Assembly: GCF_000330885.1 (NCBI RefSeq)
Contig: NC_020062.1
Location: forward strand, 1,558,374-1,622,373
From: Rhizobium tropici CIAT 899
GTDB lineage: Bacteria > Pseudomonadota > Alphaproteobacteria > Rhizobiales > Rhizobiaceae
Direction: 5' to 3'
DNA length: 64,000 bases
The notes beneath the pieces were generated by a model that saw nothing but the letters and a program-made list of their open reading frames with translations, had not been told where the DNA came from and ran no database searches. Shown in pieces: positions 9,796-17,367 of the stretch (within the stretch, counting starts at the first letter, position 1; the number at the start of each line of letters is the position of its first letter). The position numbers and the translations under genes are program-made.

Positions 9796-10275
9796 ATGAG
9801 CCGCCTGGATAGTTTCATTCGCCGCCTCAGTGCGCAGCGCGACATTCTCAACGCCGTTGCCGATGAGGTGAAAACGCTCGACGGCCCGGTGCTGGAGCTT
9901 GGCCTCGGCAACGGCCGCACCTTCGATCATCTGCGCGAACTCTTCCCCGATCATCGCATCGTCGCATTCGACCGGACGGTCAATGCCTATGGTCCTTCCA
10001 TGCCGTCGGCCGAAAACCTTGTTCTCGGTGAGATCAAGGACACGGCGAGAACTTTCATTGGCGCCAACGCGTCGCTCGCCCATGCCGATATCGGCACCGG
10101 CTATGAAGACAAGGATGCGATAACATTGACCTGGCTGCCGGAAATCATGGCTGGCGTGCTGGCATCAGGCGGGCTTGCGGTCAGCGGCCTTCCCCTCGAC
10201 CATCCGGATCTCGCTGTGCTGCCGCTGCCCTCGAGCGTCAAGGACGGGCGCTATTTCATCTATCGGCGCAGATAG
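9796..10275 (+). CDS. Small class I SAM-dependent methyltransferase (Methyltransf_17 type)
   Basis: 159-residue protein consisting of just a Rossmann-like methyltransferase core. The glycine-rich SAM-binding motif VLELGLGNGRTFDHL is at about residues 32-46, and an acidic motif II (IVAFDRT) follows at the expected distance. The downstream half is short, with no substrate-binding lid, so it may act on a protein or a small partner. Length and motif fit the alphaproteobacterial Methyltransf_17 family, whose substrate is unknown to me. It is the only plus-strand gene in this region. The end is three bases from the convergent FkbM gene. Confidence 0.75.
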   Translation: MSRLDSFIRRLSAQRDILNAVADEVKTLDGPVLELGLGNGRTFDHLRELFPDHRIVAFDRTVNAYGPSMPSAENLVLGEIKDTARTFIGANASLAHADIGTGYEDKDAITLTWLPEIMAGVLASGGLAVSGLPLDHPDLAVLPLPSSVKDGRYFIYRRR

Positions 10276-10277
10276 GA

Positions 10278-11165
10278 TCAGCGCAGAAACAGGACGTCGA
10301 ACTGTTCGCCCGCCACCGGCAGTTCGACCACCTTCATGATCCGCTCGCCGCTTTCGAAGAAGGCGAGACATTCGCTATAGTGCCGAGCAAGATCGACAAT
10401 GAAGTCTCTGGTCTGATCCTTGCCGTAGAAGGCCGGCGTGAATTCCATATAGAGCGGCACCTTGCGGGCCATCAGCGCGCCCATCGAACGGCAGGCAACC
10501 GGCTCATAGCCCTCGATGTCCATCCAGAGCAGCCCGATATCGGCGGGATCGACGCCTGCCTGCAGCAGAATATCGCCAACCGGACGGACGGGCACCGAGA
10601 TCTTCTCGTCGGTCGGGCTTTGCCGCAGCGCGCTGCTTTTGCCATGGTTCTTGTGATTGAGATAGAAATCGAGCTGCCCCTCGCGATCGCCGGCAGCGCA
10701 ATTGACCGCAGTCACCATTTCCTGCAGGCCATTATCGGCAATATTGACTGCCAGCAGGCGAAAATTGCGCGGGTCCGGCTCGACGCTGACGATGCGGTCA
10801 TAGGCGCCGCTCAAGGCAAAATAGCAGGTCTGCGTGCCGATATTGCCGCCAAGTTCCAGGAGCGCCGATCTCTTGCGCAACAGGCCGTGCTCGCGCAGGA
10901 CGCTCAGCAGGCGATCGACATGGTCGCGCTCGAAATGCCCTTTGCGAAAAACCTTGCGGCCGATGTAGTCGGCCGGCGAGAAACTGAGGACGTGATCGCC
11001 GCAATCGACCGTCATCGTCTTCACGCGGGGGCCGATCGCACTGACGAGGATATCCCGGCCGAGCCTGGTGTCGAACAGGCGCGTGGCGATCGCGTCCCGC
11101 TTGCGGCGAAAAGCTCGCTTCCAGTATTTTCTTGTGAGAATCTTGGCGTCAAACATGAGCGCCAT
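10278..11165 (-). CDS. FkbM family methyltransferase
   Basis: 295-residue SAM-dependent methyltransferase. The SAM motif is LLELGGNIGTQTCYF around residues 95-110, followed by VSVEPDPRNF. The FkbM hallmark LLWMDIEGYEP is present near residue 225. Members O-methylate sugars or other polar small molecules; which one here is unknown. Several starts are possible (11192, 11165, 11156); the ATG at 11165 is preceded by GTAGAG. The nearest sugar-related genes are the glycosyltransferase and deacetylase at 13.2-15.1 kb, on the other strand. Confidence 0.8.
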   Translation of the reverse strand: MALMFDAKILTRKYWKRAFRRKRDAIATRLFDTRLGRDILVSAIGPRVKTMTVDCGDHVLSFSPADYIGRKVFRKGHFERDHVDRLLSVLREHGLLRKRSALLELGGNIGTQTCYFALSGAYDRIVSVEPDPRNFRLLAVNIADNGLQEMVTAVNCAAGDREGQLDFYLNHKNHGKSSALRQSPTDEKISVPVRPVGDILLQAGVDPADIGLLWMDIEGYEPVACRSMGALMARKVPLYMEFTPAFYGKDQTRDFIVDLARHYSECLAFFESGERIMKVVELPVAGEQFDVLFLR

Positions 11166-11228
11166 CTCTACACCGGCGCCATTCCGTTGCAAACGGACAA
11201 GGGCGCCGCCGCCGCCACTCTCTGAAAA

Positions 11229-12953
11229 TCAGGCAAAATGGGCGCTGGCCTCTTTCGAAACGATATAGACCCGCAACGGCTCGCCCCGGCCTCTGACGGC
11301 AATCTCGCGGCTTTCGGTGCCGGCGATATCGGCTTCCGAAAGCTGCGCCACCGGCTCCGAAAAGACCAGCGCGGCGTTGAATTCCTTGGCGACGCTTTCC
11401 AGACGGCTGGCGACATTGACGGTATCGCCGATCGCCGTCACGTTCTTGACGGTGCCGTATCCCATCGAGCCCACTACCGCGAGGCCGGTATGGATGCCGA
11501 TGGCGATTTCGAGCGGGGCAGCCAGGTCATCAGCCAGCTCGGCACTGAGCTTGTCGATCTCGCGGATGATCGCGGCGGCCGCCTTCAGGGCCTGACGATT
11601 GGCCTCCTTCGGGGTTGCGCGAAGGCCGAAGAGTGCCATCGCGCCATCGCCGATGAACTTATCCATCCGGCCACCATTTTCTTCGATGATGCGGCCAACG
11701 ATAGCAAAATAGCGGTTGAGCAGGAAAACGATGTCGAAGGGTAGCCGCGATTCCGTCAGCGAGGTGAAATGGCGTAGATCGCAGAAGAACACGACGATCT
11801 CCCGCTCGCGGCCGGGACTTGCGGCTTGCGTGTAGACCGGGATCGTCGCCTCGGCCATCGGCGTCAGCAATGGCACCACGCTGACATTGCCGGTCGGGCG
11901 CAGCTGGCAGGCAAGCCTGACATCCGGCGTGGCGCCGATACGATTCAAGGTCTTCTGCTCCAGCGGCTCGGGCGGTGGCAGGTTTTCGGCTCCCTCGATG
12001 ATCTGCACGCGGCAGGTGGAGCATTGGCCCTTGCCTCCACAGACCGAATAATGCGGGATGCCGCCGAGACGGCTTGCCTCAAGCACGCTGAAGCCGCGCG
12101 GTGCATGCACGACCTCCCCGCCTGCATAACGAATGGCGACCTGATATTGCCGTTCTCGCAGTCTGCGATGCGCTCGGAAGGCAAAAAGAACGGCGATCGA
12201 CAGACTGAAGGCGCCATAGAATCCGGCGCGGTAAGGCCACAAGTCTTCCGCCATCTTACCGCCGGGCGCCGAGCCTGTTTCGCCAAAGCTTCGGACGTCA
12301 CTGTAATAGCCGCCTGGATAGCCGCGCTCATCCTCCTGGGCGACCTCATGCGCCACCGTCTTGCCCATTGCGGCAAAGCCGAGCAAAGCGAGAATCGGCA
12401 GGACAATGGCAAGCGACAGCATGACGGGCGCGATCGCCATATACCAGGGGCGGTAGCGCAGCCAGAAATGAACGCCAATGCATCCATGAAGCCAAACGAT
12501 CAGGAGGACGAACGACTGGCGCATCCCATTGAACGGCGAAGTCACCCACAAGGTGCGCACGACCGCCTTATAGGTGTCGTGATAGCCGTAGACCTCATGA
12601 ACGATGCGTGTCGCAACGATATGGTCGATCAGCAGGAGGGGCACCAGCAGACCGGTAACGATCTGAAAAGCCTCGCCGGCGGGCATGACGAGCGTCCTGC
12701 GCTTGTAGAGCATTCGCAGCACGAGCAGGATATGCAGGATCAGCGCCCCATAGAGCAGCACGGTTCCGACCGGATTGCGCCAAACCGCCATGAACCAATG
12801 TTGCGCATGTTCGGCCATGCCGAGCGAGATCAGGCCCAGGGAATGGTTGGCCAAATGCATGATGACGAAAGCAAAAACGATCAGACCCGAGCCGAGACGC
12901 AGCTTTCGCACGAGGCGATCGGTCATGATTGGCTTTCTTGCCTCTATGGTCAT
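11229..12953 (-). CDS. Membrane adenylate cyclase with [2Fe-2S] ferredoxin domain
   Basis: About 574 residues in three parts. (1) A six-helix membrane region (about residues 20-265) with histidines inside or next to helices (FVIMHLANH, LLLIDHIVATRIVHEVYGYH, WLHGCIGVH), resembling succinate dehydrogenase-like cytochrome b subunits. (2) A plant-type [2Fe-2S] ferredoxin domain with C-x5-C-x2-C and a fourth Cys 35 residues later (about C305, C311, C314, C349). (3) A class III cyclase domain with metal aspartates in FFCDLRHFT and FIGDGAMALFG. The layout implies that redox state at the membrane controls cAMP production. The ATG at 12953 is my choice; a GTG at 12980 and an ATG at 12926 are in frame. 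Confidence 0.87.
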   Translation of the reverse strand: MTIEARKPIMTDRLVRKLRLGSGLIVFAFVIMHLANHSLGLISLGMAEHAQHWFMAVWRNPVGTVLLYGALILHILLVLRMLYKRRTLVMPAGEAFQIVTGLLVPLLLIDHIVATRIVHEVYGYHDTYKAVVRTLWVTSPFNGMRQSFVLLIVWLHGCIGVHFWLRYRPWYMAIAPVMLSLAIVLPILALLGFAAMGKTVAHEVAQEDERGYPGGYYSDVRSFGETGSAPGGKMAEDLWPYRAGFYGAFSLSIAVLFAFRAHRRLRERQYQVAIRYAGGEVVHAPRGFSVLEASRLGGIPHYSVCGGKGQCSTCRVQIIEGAENLPPPEPLEQKTLNRIGATPDVRLACQLRPTGNVSVVPLLTPMAEATIPVYTQAASPGREREIVVFFCDLRHFTSLTESRLPFDIVFLLNRYFAIVGRIIEENGGRMDKFIGDGAMALFGLRATPKEANRQALKAAAAIIREIDKLSAELADDLAAPLEIAIGIHTGLAVVGSMGYGTVKNVTAIGDTVNVASRLESVAKEFNAALVFSEPVAQLSEADIAGTESREIAVRGRGEPLRVYIVSKEASAHFA

Positions 12954-13014
12954 CAAACCCAATGTATATTGCCCGTTCACAACTGATCCGAAAACGGTTA
13001 TCGCCTATTCATCG

Positions 13015-13120
13015 ACAGCGCCGCGCGTCAAATATGACGCGCAAAGGTCGCTGTAGCACTTTTAACCTGCTGCATAGTTTTATCCTCAAATCGATTCCGA
13101 TTTAAGGAATTATGCAGTAG
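13015..13120. repeat. RIME1-like rhizobial intergenic palindromic element
   Basis: Two adjacent palindromes in about 106 bases. The first (13015-13054) has outer arms ACAGCG/CGCTGT and inner perfect arms GCGCGTCA (13023-13030) and TGACGCGC (13035-13042). The second (13067-13120) is a long imperfect hairpin: CTGCTGCATA (13067-13076) pairs with TATGCAGTAG (13111-13120) with one mismatch, and AAATCG pairs with CGATTT around a 4-base loop. Size, intergenic location and two-palindrome structure match RIME1, the 108-bp Rhizobium-specific intergenic mosaic element, as I remember it. It lies between two divergently transcribed genes, upstream of the [2Fe-2S] cyclase gene. Confidence 0.7.
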
Positions 13121-13257
13121 CCGCAACGCCGCATGCTGTCGAGGATGCGGCTTTTCGAAGCAGGGACCTTATTGTCACGCAACCGGTCGGAATTCGGGCA
13201 ATCCTTTCACGATTCGGGTTCCTGCCATCACTTAATCGTCAACCGTGCGACGACATC

Positions 13258-14355
13258 ATGAAAATCGCCTTTTACGCTCCCCTGAAGTCGCCTACCCATA
13301 CGGTCCCATCCGGCGACCGGCTGATGGCGCGCCAGATCATCGCAGCATTGAAGATGACGGGACATCAGGTCGAAGTCGCTTCCGAATTGCGCAGTTTCAC
13401 GCCCACTCCGGAAGCCGGCCCACGCATGGAAATCGCCCGGCAGGCGAAAAGTGAGGGAGAACGATTGCTGGAGCAGTGGCGGGATACGGCGGCGCCCGAT
13501 CTGTGGTTCACCTATCATCCCTATTACAAGACACCCGATCTCATCGGCCCGTTCGTCGCCAGGAGGCTTAATATCCCCTATGTCACGGCCGAGGCTTCCT
13601 ACTCCCGCCGTCATGACGAGACCGGCTGGCACGAGAACCAGCGCCTTATTGCCGATGCGGTAAGGCTTGCCGCCGTCAATCTGTGCTTCACCGAGCGCGA
13701 CCGGATGGGTTTGCTCGATGCAATTCCCGAGGGCTGTTACGAGCGCTTCCCGCCCTTCATCGATGCTGTGCCCTTTGCCCGCTCCTTCGCCGATCCGCGA
13801 CGGCTGATTACGGTGGCGATGTTGCGCAGGGGCGACAAGTTCGACAGCTACGCCATGCTGGCAAGTGCGCTCGATCTCATCCGTGATCAGGATTGGACCC
13901 TGACCGTCATCGGCGATGGGCCGATGCGGGCCGAGGTCAGGTCGCTGTTCTCCGCATTTAGCGAAGACCGCATCATCTGGCGCGGAGAGCGCTCTACCGC
14001 AGAGATCGCGAAAGAGCTGGCAACCGCCGGTCTCTACGTCTGGCCAGGCTGCAACGAAGCCTATGGCCTCGCCTATCTCGAGGCGCAGGCAACGGGCCTG
14101 CCCGTCGTCGCGCAGGCAACGGCCGGTGTGCCTGAGGTGGTGATGGCGGGCATGACAGGACTTCTAACACAGGAAGGCGATATAGAGGCCTATGCCGGGG
14201 CTATCGCCGAGCTTTTGATCGACGCGAGCCGGCATCGGGCCATGGCAAACGCAGCCTATGACTTCGTGCATCAGGAGCGTTCGTTGACCGCCGCGTCGAC
14301 GCGGTTGGAAACCATTCTTCGAAAATATCTGGGAGACACCTATTATGAGCGATAG
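13258..14355 (+). CDS. Glycosyltransferase family 4 (GT-B fold)
   Basis: 365 residues. The N-terminus MKIAFYAPLKSPTHTVPSGD is the usual GT4 acceptor-domain start with a Ser/Gly-rich loop. The C-terminal donor-binding domain has VIGDGPM near residue 220 and the E-x7-E retaining-GT motif in NEAYGLAYLEAQATGLPVV near residues 262-280. It should transfer a sugar from a nucleotide donor to a polysaccharide, lipid or small-molecule acceptor. It overlaps the downstream deacetylase gene by 11 bases, so the two are co-translated and probably act on the same glycan. There is no clear ribosome binding site. Confidence 0.85.
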   Translation: MKIAFYAPLKSPTHTVPSGDRLMARQIIAALKMTGHQVEVASELRSFTPTPEAGPRMEIARQAKSEGERLLEQWRDTAAPDLWFTYHPYYKTPDLIGPFVARRLNIPYVTAEASYSRRHDETGWHENQRLIADAVRLAAVNLCFTERDRMGLLDAIPEGCYERFPPFIDAVPFARSFADPRRLITVAMLRRGDKFDSYAMLASALDLIRDQDWTLTVIGDGPMRAEVRSLFSAFSEDRIIWRGERSTAEIAKELATAGLYVWPGCNEAYGLAYLEAQATGLPVVAQATAGVPEVVMAGMTGLLTQEGDIEAYAGAIAELLIDASRHRAMANAAYDFVHQERSLTAASTRLETILRKYLGDTYYER

Positions 14356-15091
14356 AGCCGATTGGCAGCCCCTGCGCGACGAGCTGCAGCGATGGAACGC
14401 GGCCGGGCGAAAGGCGAAGCTATGGTTCCGCGACGACGACGCCATCGAGCCGACTCCTGCCCTCGACCGGCTTCTATCGCTTGCCAATCGTTTCAACGTG
14501 CCGATCGCGCTTGCGATCATTCCGCAACCGACGGGCAAGGCACTCGCCGAACGGCTGGCGGGCGAAAGCCGCGTCACCGCCACCGTGCATGGCTGGACCC
14601 ACCAGAACTATACGCCTGACGACACCAAGAAGCAGGAACTCGGCCTGCACCGGCCGCAGGCGGTCGTGCTGGACGAGTTGCACCGCGGTTTCGATAAGCT
14701 CGAAGCTCTTTATGGCAAGCAGTTCGTACCGCTGCTGGTGCCGCCGTGGAACAGGATCGACGATGCGCTGCTGCCGCATCTCGCCCCCTTCGGCTATCGC
14801 GCCGTCTCCGTTTTCGGATTGGCAAAGCAGGCCCCGATCGGCTTGATCAACACGCATATCGATATCATGAGATGGCACGGGGTGCGTGGCGGTCTACCGC
14901 ATACCGAAGTGATCGGACGTCTCGTTGAAGAGCTCCGGATCCGTTTCGACGGTCACGACGAACCGATCGGGGTGATGACGCACCATCTCGTCCATGACGA
15001 TCTCGCCTGGGATTTCGTGGAGACACTGTTCGAGGAAACGGCCGACCATGCCGCCATTGAATGGCGGCCGGTCACCCATTTCATACACTAG
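14345..15091 (+). CDS. Polysaccharide deacetylase-like protein
   Basis: 248 residues, cytoplasmic, no signal peptide. The NodB-type metal triad seems present: an Asp-rich motif WFRDDDAIEP near residue 28 in place of the usual F-D-D-G, and VHGWTHQN near residue 80 with two histidines three apart. A C-terminal VMTHHLVHDD completes the fold. It is a divergent carbohydrate esterase 4 relative, and sugar N-deacetylation is an inference. GGGAG precedes the ATG at the usual distance, inside the end of the glycosyltransferase gene. Its end is only 14 bases from the convergent VOC gene. Confidence 0.78.
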   Translation: MSDRADWQPLRDELQRWNAAGRKAKLWFRDDDAIEPTPALDRLLSLANRFNVPIALAIIPQPTGKALAERLAGESRVTATVHGWTHQNYTPDDTKKQELGLHRPQAVVLDELHRGFDKLEALYGKQFVPLLVPPWNRIDDALLPHLAPFGYRAVSVFGLAKQAPIGLINTHIDIMRWHGVRGGLPHTEVIGRLVEELRIRFDGHDEPIGVMTHHLVHDDLAWDFVETLFEETADHAAIEWRPVTHFIH

Positions 15092-15105
15092 CCGTCGCAT
15101 TGCAC

Positions 15106-15543
15106 TCAGCTGAGTTCTTGGGCGAGCCCGATGAGGAGCCCTTCAGGCCCGCGGATATAGCAGAGGCGATATGCGTTGCCATACTGGACGACTTCGCCGA
15201 CGAGCTGCGCACCGCGCTTGCGGAGCCTTTCAAGCGTCTCGTCGATGTCGTCCACGGCAAACATGACCCGGAGATAGCCCAAAGCGTTGACCGGATCGTT
15301 CCGGTGATCCGCGACGACAGCCGGCGCGAGAAAGCGGGAAAGCTCGAGCCGGCTGTGCCCATCCGGCGTGCGCATCATGGCAATCTCGACGTGCTGATCG
15401 CCCAGCCCCGTGATACGTCCGGCCCACTCCCCCTCAATCGTCGCCTGCCCTTCGAGCTCAAGGCCAAGTTCGCGAAAGAAATCGATCGCGCCTGCCAGGT
15501 CTTCGACGACGATTCCGACATTGTCCATTCGCTTGACAGCCAT
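15106..15543 (-). CDS. VOC (glyoxalase/bleomycin-resistance) superfamily protein
   Basis: 145 residues, a single vicinal-oxygen-chelate module. It opens with MAVKRMDNVGIVVEDLAGAI, the first beta-alpha-beta unit of the superfamily, and shows the second repeat at VNALGYLRVMFAVDDIDE. The C-terminal AYRLCYIRGPEGLLIGLAQ ends with the usual E/Q metal-ligand region. Family members include glyoxalase I, dioxygenases, epimerases and antibiotic-binding proteins, and the sequence does not decide between them. A strong GGAGG lies upstream of the ATG at 15543. Confidence 0.82.
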   Translation of the reverse strand: MAVKRMDNVGIVVEDLAGAIDFFRELGLELEGQATIEGEWAGRITGLGDQHVEIAMMRTPDGHSRLELSRFLAPAVVADHRNDPVNALGYLRVMFAVDDIDETLERLRKRGAQLVGEVVQYGNAYRLCYIRGPEGLLIGLAQELS

Positions 15544-15622
15544 GTCTCCAACCTCCCGGAAGCCGTTCCAGTCTACGGGGTGTAGCTCGGTCTAACGACG
15601 GACGCTTGCGGCCATACGTACC

Positions 15623-16453
15623 TCAGAGCTGCAGCGATTGTCCGTCAAAGGCGAAGAACGCTTCGGGGAAGCTCTTCTGCGCATCGCGCTGCATGTCATC
15701 CAGTTCGCGGTCAGTTCGGCCAGGCGCATGATGGAACATGGCAAGCCGCTTGGCGCCGGCCTTCTTGGCGAGCTTGATGCCCTCCTGCCATGTAGAATGG
15801 CCAAAACCGAGATATTTCTGCATCTCCGCTTCGAGATAGGTCGCATCGTAGATGGCAAGATCTGCATCCGCCATCAGCTCAAGCGCCGCCTCATCGAGTT
15901 TGCCTGCCACGTGCTCGGTGTCATAGACCATGGCAATCACCCGGCCCGCCCATTCTATGCGATAGCCGATACAGCCACCGGGATGGTTCAGCCTCGTCGT
16001 ATGGATGACGATGCCCGGATGCGGCTTCAACGTATCGCCGGCGGCGAAATCGCGGAAATTCATCGTGGCACGACAGATGTCGGGTTCAACAGGAAACCAT
16101 GGCGGCCGCATGAACTGACCGATCAACTGCCGCGTCGTCGTCTTGCCGGCCAGATGGCCCGACCAGAGATCGACGCTCACGCGCGGATCGTAGATCGCGT
16201 TGAAGAAAGGCAGCCCGATGATGTGGTCGTAGTGGGAGTGAGTGAAGAAGAGATCGATATCGCGGACCCCCTCCTTGGCAAGCGAGCCGGCCGCTTCGCG
16301 CAAACCCGTTCCGGCGTCGAATAAGATATGCCTGCCATCATGCCGTAACTCTATACACGACGTATTACCGCCGTACCGCTCAAATTCCGGTCCCGATACA
16401 GGGATGCTTCCCCGCACGCCCCAAAATTTCAGCTCAAAACTATCGTTGTTCAT
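15623..16453 (-). CDS. MBL-fold metallo-hydrolase
   Basis: 276 residues. The metallo-beta-lactamase signature H-x-H-x-D-H is present as FTHSHYDHIIGLPFF near residues 90-104. The N-terminus FELKFWGVRGSIPVSGPEF is characteristic of a subgroup often annotated as beta-lactamase-like or as a relative of cyclic-nucleotide phosphodiesterases. Further metal ligands are LNHPGG, MVYDTEH and MFHHAPG. A phosphodiesterase role would be interesting so close to the cyclase genes, but that is inference only. The ribosome binding site is weak. Confidence 0.82.
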   Translation of the reverse strand: MNNDSFELKFWGVRGSIPVSGPEFERYGGNTSCIELRHDGRHILFDAGTGLREAAGSLAKEGVRDIDLFFTHSHYDHIIGLPFFNAIYDPRVSVDLWSGHLAGKTTTRQLIGQFMRPPWFPVEPDICRATMNFRDFAAGDTLKPHPGIVIHTTRLNHPGGCIGYRIEWAGRVIAMVYDTEHVAGKLDEAALELMADADLAIYDATYLEAEMQKYLGFGHSTWQEGIKLAKKAGAKRLAMFHHAPGRTDRELDDMQRDAQKSFPEAFFAFDGQSLQL

Positions 16454-16755
16454 GGAAGTTTTTACACCATTCCCCTTTCGGTCAAAAAAAGCACACTTTT
16501 GCTATCGTGCGAAGCCAGCAATTTCTAAAAGTCGTGCAGTGGTAAAAACTGGATCTCATCGGTCGACCGACACAGATCGTTGAACGGATTGCCGCCAACG
16601 GATCGCACAGATCTAATATAGGTATGAAATGGCAAAATAGATAAGAGGCGGGAATTTGCGTGTGACGCCGGCGGCCCAAATTATATTAGCGCTCAATGAA
16701 AAGCGAATCTTGGGCAGAGCCAAGAAGATTTGGGAGAAACTTGCGCGCCTTTATT
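16454..16755. other. Intergenic region, 302 bases
   Basis: It separates two genes on the minus strand and is noticeably A/T-richer than its surroundings, so it should contain the promoter of the MBL-fold gene. I see no supported gene and no clear terminator. Short readings in it lack family resemblance. Confidence 0.4.
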
Positions 16756-17283
16756 TTACAGCGTCGCGGCCGACCGTGCGGCCTGTTCGTAGTAGCCGGA
16801 CAATGCCCTGAGATGCGAGGCGATATCGGAGAGGTCATCTTGCGAGAGACCCGATACCTTCGTCGCCTCGACAAGCAGCCGCTCGCGAATTTCGGTATAG
16901 CGCTTCAGCGCGTCCACGCCCTTGTCGGTGACCCGGATGGTCTTTTCCTTGCCGGCCTTACCACTTTTGACAAGGCCTGCCGCCTCGAGCTTCTTGATGG
17001 CGTAGTTGGCGACATGCGTGTCCTCGATGTCGAGGACGAGGCAGAGATCGGCGAGCGTTTTCGGCCGGTCGCGATGCCGCACCGAATGAATGATCAGGAT
17101 TTCGATCGGCGAAAGGCCAGGCACGCCGGCCGCCGCCATGCAGCGCACCAGCCAACGATTGAAGGCATGCGAAAAGAGGATCGATCCGTATTCCAGCTCC
17201 GACAAGGCCGGAGAGCTGCCGCCGGCCAGATGGGCCGACGATACGATCAATTCGCGTCGCTTACTCTTTTCCTCGGACGTCAC
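16756..17283 (-). CDS. MarR family transcriptional regulator
   Basis: 175 residues with one winged-helix domain at about 50-150. The recognition-helix region is CLVLDIEDTHVANYAIKKLE, followed by the wing GKAGKEKTIRVTDKG. The start of the domain, ILFSHAFNRWLVRCMAAAG, is typical of a rhizobial MarR subgroup. It lies 84 bases downstream of the fused oxoprolinase gene on the same strand and could be co-transcribed with it, which makes that gene a candidate target. There is no known effector. Confidence 0.83.
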   Translation of the reverse strand: MTSEEKSKRRELIVSSAHLAGGSSPALSELEYGSILFSHAFNRWLVRCMAAAGVPGLSPIEILIIHSVRHRDRPKTLADLCLVLDIEDTHVANYAIKKLEAAGLVKSGKAGKEKTIRVTDKGVDALKRYTEIRERLLVEATKVSGLSQDDLSDIASHLRALSGYYEQAARSAATL

Positions 17284-17367
17284 CTGAAAACTCCTTCGAA
17301 CCGGATCAAGGCCCTGCAGATCGACAGGCCGAGCGGGCGATTGCCGCTCGGCCCGGGCATCACATGT

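Noticed and set aside
6789..12953. Cyclase genes as one operon
   Set aside because: Gaps of 351 and 142 bases, a plus-strand gene at 9796-10275 and the FkbM gene break the series.
15623..16453. MBL-fold protein as a cAMP phosphodiesterase partner of the cyclases
   Set aside because: The metal motif is general to the superfamily, and nothing in the sequence points to cyclic nucleotides.
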